NCBI RefSeq assembly: GCF_000003855.2
Contig: NW_003101681.1
Span: 5,381,447-5,445,446, forward strand
DNA length: 64,000 nucleotides
Direction of reading: 5' to 3'
Source of the DNA: Blastomyces gilchristii SLH14081
Taxonomy: Eukaryota; Ascomycota; Eurotiomycetes; Onygenales; Ajellomycetaceae
The notes below the pieces were generated by a model. It made no database searches. It was given only the letters and a program-made list of their open reading frames with translations, and had not been told where the DNA came from. Positions 34,570-46,389 of this stretch are shown here, one piece after another; positions within the stretch are counted from its first letter, which is position 1, and each line of letters opens with the position of its first letter. The position numbers and the translations under genes are program-made.

Positions 34570-34840
34570 TATAAGAGGCCTATGCTGAATAGATCAGTAT
34601 AATATTGATAGGTCTTATATAACAAAGATAAAAATGTTAAAGAAGGAAAGAAAGAGAAAGTGCGAGAATTAGTAATTGAGGTGAATATTTATACGCGTAT
34701 GTGGTGACGTACGCGGTGGAGCTTCGGGGCGGAAGAATATGCGCGCGTCCGTAGCGGCCGCGGATCGGTGATCGGGAATGAAAGAATCTATGAAGCGTAA
34801 TGAAATAGTCTATATGATTGATCGGGCGCAGCCGGCCACA
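34570..34840 (-). repeat. Gypsy-1 5' LTR, nearly unmutated
   Basis: 271 bp, retaining CpG-rich stretches such as ATACGCGTATG, GACGTACGCGG and GCGCGCGTCCGTAGCGG. Only about three transitions appear specific to this copy. The contrast with its partner LTR is discussed in the findings. Confidence 0.9.
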
Positions 34841-34949
34841 ATAATATAAATATTATAAATTTATGATAAGAGTTAATCTGAATAGATAAGCTCTCTCTTT
34901 ATATCTTAATTATTTTCAGACTGAATACTTCAGTATAACTGAGAAAATA

Positions 34950-35327
34950 GCCTCAGTGACTGAATGATTAATGCGGCCACCCAGTAGCACCTTGGTGTGG
35001 GAAACCAAGGCATGTGAAGTTCGAAACCCGCAGGGGATACATTAAATCCAGAACTTAAGCACCTCAGGTTTCTAATAAATACAGAGGTGTATAAATTGCT
35101 TCAATGAATTGCTCTATATTCCTGAGCTGAGAAGTTATTATCACATGTATCTAATTGTCACTTCTTTATATTTTCCTATGTTTTTGTTATCTTGATATAA
35201 TCTCAACATCTGTATTTTCTTCTGTATAATTAACACTTGATCTGAATTTAACATCACACAAGAACTCATCATAAGCTTCGCTTGTATATAAGTATAATGA
35301 AAGAATAATAATAATAATAATAATAAT
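34950..35327 (+). mobile_element. tRNA-derived SINE with (AAT)n tail, 13-bp target duplication
   Basis: The head carries an A-box-like TGACTGAATGATTAATGC and a B-box-like AGTTCGAAACCCGC (consensus GGTTCGANNCC), the internal RNA polymerase III promoter of tRNA-derived SINEs. It ends in AATAATAAT repeats. AACTGAGAAAATA flanks both sides (34937-34949 and 35328-35340). It retains CG, CC and GG dinucleotides in an otherwise depleted region, so it is recent or protected by its size. Confidence 0.8.
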
Positions 35328-37405
35328 AACTGAGAAAATAAATACAGCTTTATAAGAGATATCTAGTTATATATATAGATAATTAACTCTCAAGACTCTG
35401 TTATAACTATATATATTCTAATATTCAGCTTCTCTGAAGTCTGTGCATTTTCAGTAGTCTTTATATTAAATATAATAATTATCTGTATTACAAGTATAAT
35501 ACTTTCTGCTTCTTTGAAGAGAGAAATTGATAGTTGTAAGAGAATTAAGTATTATAAATATTAAGAATATAAGTATAAGTTTTCTTTATTTTTTCTTTAT
35601 TAATCTCTAAATTATGTTTACAGACCTGTTTCTGTTTTCTTATTTTTTAACTTTAATAAGAATATGATTTCTTCTTTCTTTTATATACACTGTGAACTGT
35701 TCATCTCAGTAGAAACTCATTATCTTATAGATTAAAGTTTATAAATAATAGTATTAATATCTTTATTATAATCAGGTTCTTAGTGAAGACTATATTATTC
35801 TAACTTATTAAAATTCATAGTATAAAAGTCATGTCTCAGCTTCTACAGATGTCTTATCTACTCAGATAATTCTTAAGTAAACTTACCTCTCTTATCAGAA
35901 TACTCTTATCACTGAACCTTGAATCAGAGCTTATAATCTCACTTCTCTGAGTTAATAATTTCTTTGATCTGATATTCTTTTTCACTCTTTAATACTTTAT
36001 AAATAGAGTGATAAGTTACAGAATTCTCTTCTAAGAATTTCTTATATTTATAGAGTAAAGAGATATGAAAAATATTATATATCTATAACTCAGATAATAG
36101 TTTTAATCTATAGAACTATAAACTAACTTTCTTTATAATCTTATAAGACTCTGTTTACAAGAGATTCAGCTTCTTACTACATCTTTATATAATAATATTT
36201 TCTAAATTCAGTCAGACTCTATTATCTTTTTTAAAACTCTTTATAATATACTTAAAGTCATAGTATCTCTTCTGATACTCTTGAGTCTTTCTCAAGAATT
36301 CACAGTCTTTTTCTCAAATATTCTGAATTCTCTCAGTCTATTCACAGATATTATCACACTCTATAGTATACTCTCACAGATTTATCAAGATCATCTGCAG
36401 ATAAGTCTCAGTAAGTATCTTAAAGAGAGTTTTATCTGTACTGACATACTTTGAGTTATTATATATAAACTCTATAAGTAATAATTAATATACTCAGTTA
36501 TTCTGATTATAATTAATAAAGTATCACAGATACTATTTTAATATACTTATTAAATATTCTATCTGATTATCTATCTGTTAATAAAAAGTCATATTTAAAT
36601 GTCTCAAGATCTTCAGTATAATTATCAGATTAAATTAAAACTCTTCTATAAAGATTGATTCTCTGTCTGAGATAATATTCATAGATAACTCATGTAATCA
36701 GATTATATCACAGATAAAGATATGAGTTAAATTCTTTGACTTTAAGTTCTTATAAGTGAGTATAAAGTGTATTATCTTAATAAAGTAATCTACTATTATT
36801 AGTACACTGTCAAAGCAGGTATTATATATGTTCTTACTTTCAGAGAGACTTATGAGAGTATTTATTTCTAGCTGTTCTCAAGATTCTTATAAGATGAGTA
36901 GAGAAGTAAGTTCTTCATATAATCTGAATTACACTACTCATGAATTCTGATAAACAGTATAAGAATTCACTATCTTTTTTATAAATTCTCATATCTTGGA
37001 TCAGAAGTATTTTCTTGTGAGTAACTCATAAGTTTTAGTGTCTATAAAATGACTTATTAGAGAAGAGTTATAATATCTTTTAATAAGTTCTATATATAGA
37101 AACTCATTTATAGATATATAAATCTGACTCTCTCTTTACAAGAGACTATTTAAGTCTCTTCAATTCTTTATTTCTGCAGAATTGATCTCTGTTATAAATA
37201 GTTTCTAAATATACTGAGTATATTCCTTCTTCAGTTACAGTTCAGACAATCTGAATAGAAGATCTTATAAAGACTTATACTCTGTTTTCTCTTATATCAG
37301 ATCTGTTACAGTACTTCTCAAAGTCTGCAAATTCTTCAGATTACAGATACTCTCTTCAAGAATTCTTATAAAGATTCTCAGAGTGTTAACTCTCAGTGTT
37401 ATAAG

Positions 37406-37911
37406 TAGACTGACTGCTGAGACTATGAATTTCATATTTGATTTCATTTGATCTGGTCTCATACATTTCTTGGCGTGAATCCTGCTGAGACTAGTCATTA
37501 AAAAAACATGTAAAGTGACTATATATCAGATCTTAAAATGAAACCATGACTTGAAAAAAATGAGAAAGTGATCTCATTTAGTCTCATTTAGTCTCATTCT
37601 TGGCATAAAGTTACTATTTTTAGACATTTTAAGGTTTTTTTTAGACTATTTTTAATTTTTTAAAAAGTAACACTTTTTGATAATACTCAAATGAGATTTA
37701 AAGTCATTTAAAGTAATAAAAATAATTTAAATTGAGAAGTGAAAATCATAATCTCATTTGAAAAATGTGATAAGAGTAGACAGTAAGTCTCACTGAGACA
37801 GTATGAGACTACTATCTAATGTTAAAACTGTGTAATGAGATCAGTCGAATTGGTAATGAGACTATCAAAAAATCTGGTCCTGGTCTTAGACACGGTCACA
37901 CAGTCAGTCTA
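37406..37911 (-). mobile_element. Short TIR element, 506 bp, 8-bp duplication GTTATAAG
   Basis: Same family and orientation as 30827-31331: starts TAGACTGACTG and ends CAGTCAGTCTA. GTTATAAG occurs at 37398-37405 and 37912-37919. The empty site is present in Gypsy-B copy B near 43412-43432. Confidence 0.93.
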
Positions 37912-37932
37912 GTTATAAGAAGTAGTTATACA

Positions 37933-38438
37933 TAGACTGACTGTGTGACTGTGTCTGAGACCAGGACCAGATTTTTTAATAGTCTTATTATCAATTTGAC
38001 TAATCTCATTACACAGTTTTAACATTAGATAGTAGTCTCATACTGTCTCAGTGAGACTTACTGTCTACTTTTATCACATTTTTCAAATAAGATCATGATT
38101 TTCACTTCTCAATTTAAATTATTTTTATTACTTTAAATGACTTTAAATCTCATTTAAGTGTTATCAAAAAGCATTACTTTTTAAAAAATTAAAAATAGTC
38201 TAAAAAAAACCTTAAAATGTCTAAAAATAGTAACTTTATGCCAAGAATGAGACTAAATGAAATCAAATAAAATCACTTTCTCATTTTTTTCAAGTCATGG
38301 TTTCATTTTAAGATCTTATATATAGTCACTTTGCATGTTTTTTTAATGACTAGTCCCAGTGAGATTCACGCCAAGAAATGTATGAGATCAGACCAAATGC
38401 GACCAAATATGAAATTCATAATCCCGGCGGTTAGTCTA
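37933..38438 (+). mobile_element. Short TIR element, 506 bp, inverted next to its neighbour, duplication GTTATACA
   Basis: Starts TAGACTGACTGTGTGACTGTG and ends GGCGGTTAGTCTA; GTTATACA flanks it at 37925-37932 and 38439-38446. It lies 21 bp from the previous element in the opposite orientation, so the two form a hairpin of about 500-bp arms. Confidence 0.93.
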
Positions 38439-39460
38439 GTTATACAGACTTCTTTTCTTCTTTTTTTTTCTTCTCTTATAGAGAATTGAGAGACTCTTCA
38501 GTCAATCTCTTTATAACACTCAGTTTAAGCATTCTATAAAGCTTTTCTATCTTCTCTAGTTTCTCTGTATCTGTTATTCTGGCCTTTTTAATATAGTCTG
38601 ATCTGTGAGAGAGTCTGTCTGCTGAGTTCTTAATTTCCTTGATATATTCTATCTTAAATCAGAACTCACTCAGTCTCTGAGCTCAGTGAATCTATTATTA
38701 TAAGAGTTTCTTAATTAAAGTAAACTATTATAAGCTATTATAATCAGTTCTAATAGTAATCACTATCATGAGACTCTTAAAGTAGTGATGTTAATAATAA
38801 AAGAATTTCACTATTATAAGAAACTTCTAATTATAAATGTTATAGTTAATCTCTACAGATTGCATCTTCTATGAGAAAAAGATCACTGAAACTCAGTTCT
38901 CATTTGACTGTAGTTATAAGACTATTTCTGAAATTATAAAAAAGAAGACATCTATCTCTAATCTGATTAAGAGTAAGAAATCAAAGTGAAATAGTATCAC
39001 TGTGTCTGTAAATATCTGTTTTAATCTTATAAAGACTCTGTGAGCTTCTAAAGTAAGAAAGTTCTCACAGTTCTCTCTTCTTAACAATCTTTTCATTCTT
39101 TATTTATAGAATGACTTTTTCTTATTTTCATTCTTTAGCATGTCTGTAAGAGTCAAGAAGATTCTTATAAATACAAAGATAAATCATCTATAGAAATTTA
39201 CAAAGCTCAGAAAGATCTGAATCTTATAAATACTAGTTAACTCTGATCATAATAGAATAGTCTTAACTTATGAAGATTTCATCTGAATATCATCTGCAGT
39301 GATTACATATTCTAGAAAATTAATTTAATAGACACTGAAGTTGTATTTTATATGCTTAATATACAGTTCTATCTCATCTAAGATTTTCAACACATTTTAT
39401 ACATGCTCAGTATATTCTTTCTTCTTCACAGAGTATATCATCACATTATTCAGATATATG

Positions 39461-39955
39461 NNNNNNNNNNNNNNNNNNNNNNNNNNNNNNNNNNNNNNNN
39501 NNNNNNNNNNNNNNNNNNNNNNNNNNNNNNNNNNNNNNNNNNNNNNNNNNNNNNNNNNNNNNNNNNNNNNNNNNNNNNNNNNNNNNNNNNNNNNNNNNNN
39601 NNNNNNNNNNNNNNNNNNNNNNNNNNNNNNNNNNNNNNNNNNNNNNNNNNNNNNNNNNNNNNNNNNNNNNNNNNNNNNNNNNNNNNNNNNNNNNNNNNNN
39701 NNNNNNNNNNNNNNNNNNNNNNNNNNNNNNNNNNNNNNNNNNNNNNNNNNNNNNNNNNNNNNNNNNNNNNNNNNNNNNNNNNNNNNNNNNNNNNNNNNNN
39801 NNNNNNNNNNNNNNNNNNNNNNNNNNNNNNNNNNNNNNNNNNNNNNNNNNNNNNNNNNNNNNNNNNNNNNNNNNNNNNNNNNNNNNNNNNNNNNNNNNNN
39901 NNNNNNNNNNNNNNNNNNNNNNNNNNNNNNNNNNNNNNNNNNNNNNNNNNNNNNN
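39461..39955. other. Assembly gap, 495 N
   Basis: Unresolved sequence. By comparison with copy B (about 45540-45850) it hides part of Gypsy-B reverse transcriptase and the 5' part of the LINE that ends at about 40438. Confidence 0.99.
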
Positions 39956-40438
39956 GAGACAGGAATTAAATACTTAATAGACTTTCTATCAGAAACTCAA
40001 GCAGCTACAAGAAAATGGCTAAATTCAGAATTATCTGAATATGAAGAGGAGGAAATCAACCAGATATAGTCTGTTAAAACAGCTATATACTATCTTTTAA
40101 TAATTTGTTTTGTTACAGTCTTTCTTTATTTTATCTTTTCATTTCAATTTCTTTCTGTCTATCTATTTAATGTGTCTATCTTTAAGACTGTGTTCTCTTT
40201 TCCTTTGTCATGATATTGTCAAATGGTTTCAAAGTATGAGATGATGTTAAAACACTGCAATTTGTAAACAGTTTTTGTATTCTGGGCTGGAATTTTCTGA
40301 TTTTGCATATCTGAAATTGATGAATGTATAATAGTTAACTTTACAGATATAGGAAAAACCCTGAGAACTAAAAGTTCTCAGGTAGATGTCATAGTCTCTG
40401 ACTGCATACATCTATAATTGAAGAATAATAATAATAAT
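39956..40438 (+). mobile_element. LINE-2 3' end, C terminus and (AAT)n tail
   Basis: Directly after the gap the frame reads ETGIKYLIDFLSETQAATRK, then WLNSELSEYEEEEINQI and a stop. An untranslated region ends in AATAATAAT. It is the same family as 46390-47442 but less decayed, keeping TGG where the other copy has TAG. The 5' end is in the gap. Confidence 0.78.
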
Positions 40439-42374
40439 ATAAATATTATAAGAGCTTTCATGAAGATCTGTGAAGATCAGATAAAGTTATTCTTCAGATT
40501 CTTCTTTATATAGATTTATAAGATCTCTATCTTATAATGAAAGAGCTTATAGATTGATTCTTAGAAGAGTTTCTACTCTTCTATTAAATCTATTATCAGA
40601 TTCTTCTCACAGTGAGAAGAAAGCTCAGCTATTTTTACTAAGCTGAATATCTCTGTAAGATCTCAGTATTTCTCTGATATCTGAAGCTCAGTTTTCATAA
40701 CTGTGAAGTTCTCAGACATTTATAAAGTTATTATATAGATAAGCTTGTCTTCTCTAATTAACTCTGCAGTATTAACTGATTCTATCTCTGTAAGTAAGTC
40801 TATTAACACTGATCAGAAGTATAAACCTGACTCATAGACAGCTATATATAAATTATATCTTTGAAGCTATATAAGTCTTAAGTACATGTTATCTATGATA
40901 TTTATGATAATTACAGTTTTCACAAATCTTCTTCAGATTTCAGAAAGATTTTGTAATTCAAAAATGACTTTTATAAGTCTCTCAGTTCTCAGATCTGAGT
41001 TCTCACACTCTGCTTATTATAAGAGCAGATTCTCAGTTTTCATTATTCAGCTTATTCACTTCACAAGCTTTAGAGACACTACAGTGACCTGAGATTCTGA
41101 GTTTATCAATACTTTTTATACTTATAGAGTAGTAGTATCACAGTACAGTCTCTCTCTATAAGTATGCATTTTCATTGAGAGAGTAACAGATTCAGATATC
41201 AGCTATAAGACTCTTAAGAAGACTGTTACTGACTCTGTTCATAACTCTTTAAATTTCTATTTTAATTTATCTGAACAGTTTATACAGAGATATTCTGATT
41301 TAGAATAGATGAAGTAGAGACTCTTTTTCTTAATCTCTCTGTTATATACTTTGTTTACAGAAGCTTATAAAGCTCTCTCTCTCTGCTCAGTAGTCAGATA
41401 TAAATCTCTCTATATCTTATTATCTTTTTCTGATAAATCTGTTCTCTGTTATTCTAGCTCTTACAGAGCTGATTAATGATTCACTCTTTATAAGTCTATA
41501 ACTCTCACAGTGATTCATAAGCAGTGAATAAGAGTTATCAGTTTCTTCAGAGTTAAGAACTTAGAGTCTTACTCAATGAGCTTATTCTACATGTCTTTAT
41601 TCAGTCTTTTTATAAATATTATTATTTAGATCTTGTTTCAGAACTCTGTTTTCACAGATCTTAATTTATATCATAATTTCATGAAGTATTATAAGTAGTC
41701 TTTATCAGATTTCTCATCTCTTTTTCTAATATTAATGATCACAGCTCAGATATTCTCTATTCAGCTTATAAAGTCTCTTAACTTATTCTCTAGATAGGTC
41801 TTAAGAATAGATCAGTGAGATCTCTTATAATTATTCTCTAGATAGTTCAGTCAGTTCTTGACTTCAGTGTAGTAGAGATCTATTATTGTATAGATAACAG
41901 CTTCTTCATCTTTTATATTATATAGCTGAGCTTATAAGTTAATTTTAAATACAAACTTATAAAAGCTTTTATAGATTGTAATTCAATAGTTAGTCTTAAG
42001 TAATTACAGTTTAAGAAAGTTTCTGTTCAGTTTATAGATATCTCTGAAGATTATGTCTAGAGACTTAATTTAAAAGTGTTTACAGATAGTAAGTATTTCT
42101 TATAGAAAAATAGCTTGATTCTGTAGAAGATACTCAAGAATATTCTTCACTGAGATTGATTTATTTATATATTCAGAGAGTTTCTCTGTGACAGATATAG
42201 AGAATAATATCTTATAAGTAATTAATAAGTTCTCTGAGACATCTTTCACAGAGATTATTCATGATTCAGATGACTGCTTCTGAGTGTCTACAGTAGAGTG
42301 CACAGAGATTGAAGTATATAAGTTTCTAGTTCTTTCAGTTATAATGAATAATTGCTGATTGACTGAGCTTGAAA

Positions 42375-42632
42375 TGTAAGAATAAGTGCTTACAGATGAT
42401 TATTTAAGTGTTTGCAGCTTGATGTGATATGTACTGTTAACTACTAGAAGTATTCATGATAGAAAGATAAAATATAGAGATTAAATATATAATAGTATTC
42501 AAGCTGAGTTATGAATAGTATTCGCGAACTTCAGTCTATATAGTTGTGTGTAGTCAAGAGCTGCTAACTCTATTGATTACGCAAGAGATAGAAATAGAGG
42601 TAAAGAATCTGCGAGAAGCAGGATTTCTTATA
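42375..42632 (-). repeat. Gypsy-B LTR, 258 bp (5' LTR of copy A)
   Basis: Starts TGTAAGAATAAGTGCTTACA and ends GGATTTCTTATA. It sits between the two Gypsy-B bodies. It keeps some CpG (ATTCGCGAAC, TTACGCAAG) lost from the LTR at 27218. Confidence 0.88.
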
Positions 42633-43584
42633 TTAATATAGTTATCAGATCAGATCAGAACTCTCTTATAAAGATTAATTCTCTATCTCAGATAATATTC
42701 ACAGATAATTCATATAACTGAACTATATCACAGATAAAGATATAAGTTAAATTCTTTAACTTTAAGTTCTTACAGATGAGTATAAAGTGTGTTATCTTGA
42801 TAAAGCAATGTACTATCATCAGTACACTGTCAAAGCAGATATTATATATATTTTTACTTTCAGAGAGACTTATAGAAGCATTTATTTCTACCTATTCTCA
42901 AGATTCTTACAGAATAAGTAGAGAAGTAAGTTCTTTATATAATCTGAACTATACTATCTACAAATTCTGATAAATAGTATAAGAATTCACTATCTTCTTT
43001 ACAAGCTCTTATATCTTCAGTCAGAAGTATTTTCTTATAAATAACTTATAAGTTCTAGTATCTATAAAATGACCTGCTAGAGAAGAGTTATAATATCTTT
43101 TAATAAGTTCTACACATAGAAACTTATTCATAGATATATAAATTCAGTTCTCTTCTTATAAGATATTATTTAAGTTTTTTCAATTCCTTATTTCTGCAGA
43201 ATTGACTTCTGCTGTAAGTAGTTTTTAAATATACTGAGTATATTCATTCTTTAATTACAGTTTAAATAATCTGAATAGAAGATCTTATAAAGACTTATAC
43301 TCTGTTTCTTCTTATATCAGATCTTTCACAGTGCTTCTCAAAGTCTGTAAACTCTTCAGATTATAGATACTCTCTTCAAGAATTCTCACAGAGATTCTCA
43401 GAGTGTTAACTCTCAGTGTTGTAGAGAGTAGTTATACAGACTTCTTCTCTTTCTTTTCTCTCTTCTCTTATAAGAGATTGAGAAACTCTTCAGTTAATAT
43501 CTTTATAACACTTAGTCTGAGTATTCTGTAAAGCTTTTCTATCTTCTCTAGTCTCTCTGTGTCTGTCACTTTGATTTTCTTATA

Positions 43585-44640
43585 GCCCGGTGACGTAGTG
43601 ATTAACTACACTATTATGAAGCCTTAATTAATGTTTTTTCCCCCGGGGAATAAATGTTAAGAGAGGGCAGATTTGAACCCTGTAAGAGTTATCTTAATCA
43701 CAACTTTTACTGTTAAGTTATAAAACAGTACTGAGAACTTCTGAGTGCACTATAGTAAATTATCATTAAGTGTAAGATATTTATCTCAGAGATTTCTGAG
43801 CACTAATTCTCACTGATCTTAGAATTAACAGTTCTCTGAGTGTTTTAAGTTAGATCAGTACTAGAGTGACTGAGATCTAGAATATCTGCAGAATAGTGAA
43901 TTATTATCAAGCTTAACTAATCAAATCTCATTCTCTTCACTCTAGACATTTACTTTCAAAGAATTGAAATTTAAAAACTATTTAATTAGAACATCTCAGA
44001 TCTAGTAAGAACTTAGATAAGATAAAATCTAGATATTCTTAATAGATGATTAGTGTAAGTAAGACTGTGACAGTTAATTAATAAACTGAAATACTGAGAT
44101 TGACAGCTGAAAGATTAAAGACTTAACTTGAATTAAGTAGCTCTGATATTATTCTTAGTAAGAATCTTACTTATGAGTAAGCTAGTTATAGAAGCTAGCT
44201 GAGCAGCAGCTCTTTAGAGAAAATAATAATTTCTGAAGTAAGTCTGAGAGAACAGAGGCAGCAGTCAGTTATATAGAGTGTTAAAATATGTATATAACTT
44301 AAGATGTAAACTGCAGAGATCTTATTCTGTAGTTTCTTTTCTATTCTTTTCTATATATCTATTTAATATAGATATCTATCTTTAAGACTATATTCTCTTT
44401 TCTTTTATCATGATATTATGAAATAATTTCAAAGTATCAGAAGGTGTTAAAATACTGCAATTTATAAATAGTTTTTATATTCTGAGTTAAAATTTTCTGA
44501 TTTTGCATATCTGAAATTGATAAATGTATAATAGTTAACTTTATAGATATAGAAAAAACCCTGAGAACTAAAAGTTCTCAGATAGATATCATAGTCTCTG
44601 ACTGTATACATCTATAATTGAAGAATAATAATAATAATAA
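43585..44640 (+). mobile_element. Composite SINE: tRNA-like head, LINE-2 3' end, (AAT)n tail
   Basis: The head GCCCGGTGACGTAGTGATTA resembles a tRNA A box, and GCAGATTTGAACCCTG at about 43666-43681 a B box. The last ~330 bp match the untranslated 3' end of LINE-2 (TTTGCATATCTGAAATTGAT, AACTAAAAGTTCTCAG, then AAT repeats), the classic arrangement for a SINE mobilised by a partner LINE. Flanks TTTGATTTTCTTA (left) and TCTGATCTTCTTA (right, from 44641) form an imperfect target duplication. At about 1.06 kb it is unusually long for a SINE. Confidence 0.72.
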
Positions 44641-46389
44641 TCTGATCTTCTTAATATAATCAGATCTGTAAGAGAGTCTATCTACTGAGTTTTTAATTCT
44701 CTTAATATACTCTATCTTAAATCAGAACTCACTCAGTTTCTGAGTTCAGTGAATCTACTGCTGTAAGAGTTTCTCAGTTAAAGTAAACTATTATAAGTTG
44801 TTATAATTAGTTCTAATAGTAATCACTGTTATAAGACTCTCAAAGTAGTGATATTAGTGATAGAAGAATTTCACTATTATAAAAAGCTTCTAATTATAAA
44901 TGTTATAGTTAATCTCTGTAAGTTATATCTTTTATAAGAAAAAGATCACTGAAACTCAGTTCTGATTTAACTATAGTTACAAGACTATTTCTGAAATTGT
45001 AAAGAAGAAGATATCTATCTTTAATCTGATTAAGAGTAAGAGGTTAAAGTGAAACAGTATCACTACATCTGTGAATATCTATTTTAATCTTATAAAAATC
45101 TTATAAGCTTCTGAGATAAGAAAGTTCTCACAGTTCTCTCTTCTTAATAATCTTTTCATTCTTCATTTATAGAAAGACTTCTTCTTATTTTCACTCTTTA
45201 GTATGTTTATAAGAGCTAAGAAGATTCTTATAAATATAAAGATAAATCATCTATAGAAATTCACAAAGCTCAGAAAGATCTGAATCTTGTAAATACTAGT
45301 TAACTTCAGTTATAATAGAATAGTCTCAATTTATAAAGATTTTATCTGAATATTATTTATAATAATTACATATTCTAGAAAATTAATCTGATAGATACTA
45401 AAGTTGCACTTTATGAGCTTAATATACAGTTCTGTCTCATCTAAGATCTTTAACATAGTTTATACATACTCAGTGTGTTCTTTCTTCTTCATAAAGTATA
45501 TTATTACATCATTCAGCTATATTATCATTCAGATATCTAGATATACATGAAGTGTTTTATTAATAAAAGACTGAAATATTACAGAGATATTAGTTAAATC
45601 AAAAGATGTTACTAGATATTCAAATAATCTCAGTGTGATTTTAAAGACAGTCTTTCATTCATTCTCAGACTGTATTCACAGCTATGTATATATATTAATT
45701 ATATTCAGTTATATGAATATAACAGCTCTCACAAGACAGTTAATTATATTCTCAATCAGAGACAGAGAATAGTAACTCTTTATAGTCTTGAAGTTCAGAT
45801 TATAGTAGTTTATATATAATCTAAAATCTTCATTCTTCTTCTTCACAAATATCAAAGAAGCTTTTATGAAGATCTGTAAAGATCAGATAAAGTTATTCTT
45901 TAGATTCTTTATCATATAAGTCTGTAAGACTTCTGTCTCATGATAGAAGAGCTTATAGATTAATTCTCAGAAGAATTTCTGCTCTTCTATCAGATCTATT
46001 ATCAGATTCTTCTTATAGTGAGATAAAAGCTCAGCTGTCTTAGCTGAACTAAATATCTCTATGAGATCTCAGTATTTCTCTAATATCTGAAGCTCAGTTT
46101 TCATGACTGTAAAGTTCTCATATATTTATAAAGTTATTATATAGATAAGCTTGTCTTCTTCAATTAACTCTACAGTATTAACTAATTCTATCTTTATAAG
46201 TAAGTCTATCAATACTTATTAGAAGTATAAATCTGACTCATAGATAGCTATGTGTGAATTATATCTTTAAAGTAATACAAGTCTTAAGTATATATCATCT
46301 GAGATATCTGTGATAATTATAGTTTTTACAAATCTTCTTCAAGTTCTGAAGAGATCTTGTAATTTAAAGATGACTTTTATAAGTCTCTT

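Larger units (their letters stand above)
28762..34840 (-). mobile_element. Gypsy-1: full-length 6079-bp Ty3/Gypsy element with 271-bp LTRs
   Basis: The LTRs 28762-29032 and 34570-34840 are both 271 bp and are flanked by a perfect 5-bp target duplication, ATAAT at 28757-28761 and 34841-34845. On the minus strand, pol reads in order reverse transcriptase (FVSAYLNDILIFTDE, about 31950-31990), RNase H (about 30.7-31.4 kb) and the integrase zinc region (LYTQIM, then HHCC-type, about 30180-30330). The integrase C terminus and chromodomain junction at 29234-29431 read YSSYTLDYCYIRYKVIEV and EIHNIFHTSLLH. Gag occupies about 33-34.5 kb. All frames are broken by stops. It is inserted in Gypsy-B copy A and is itself the target of a TIR element at 30827. 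Confidence 0.93.
27476..42374 (-). mobile_element. Gypsy-B copy A body, split by nested insertions
   Basis: The body of a Ty3/Gypsy element on the minus strand, in the pieces 27476-28761 and 34841-42374. It is interrupted by Gypsy-1, a SINE, two TIR elements, a LINE and the N gap. Reverse transcriptase is recognisable next to the gap, at about 39310-39460: YLNNVMIYSVKKKEYTEHV (ancestral YLDD box) and then VLKILDEIELY and INFLEYVI. RNase H starts near 39090 with FLTLEAHRVFIRLKQIF and FHFDFLLLIRLEIDVF. Gag should lie at 40.5-42.3 kb. Stops are numerous; no intact protein remains. Confidence 0.8.

Noticed and set aside
30827..38438. Solo LTR interpretation of the ~505-bp repeats
   Set aside because: Termini are inverted (TAGACTG...CAGTCTA) with 8-bp target duplications, not TG...CA with 4-6 bp.
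39341..40069. A 242-codon open frame spanning the N gap
   Set aside because: It is open only because N runs are not stops. The two ends belong to different elements: Gypsy-B RT on the left and LINE-2 C terminus on the right.
43585..43685. Possible functional tRNA gene
   Set aside because: A- and B-box-like motifs are present but no cloverleaf with proper arms follows, and the segment continues into a SINE body with target duplications.
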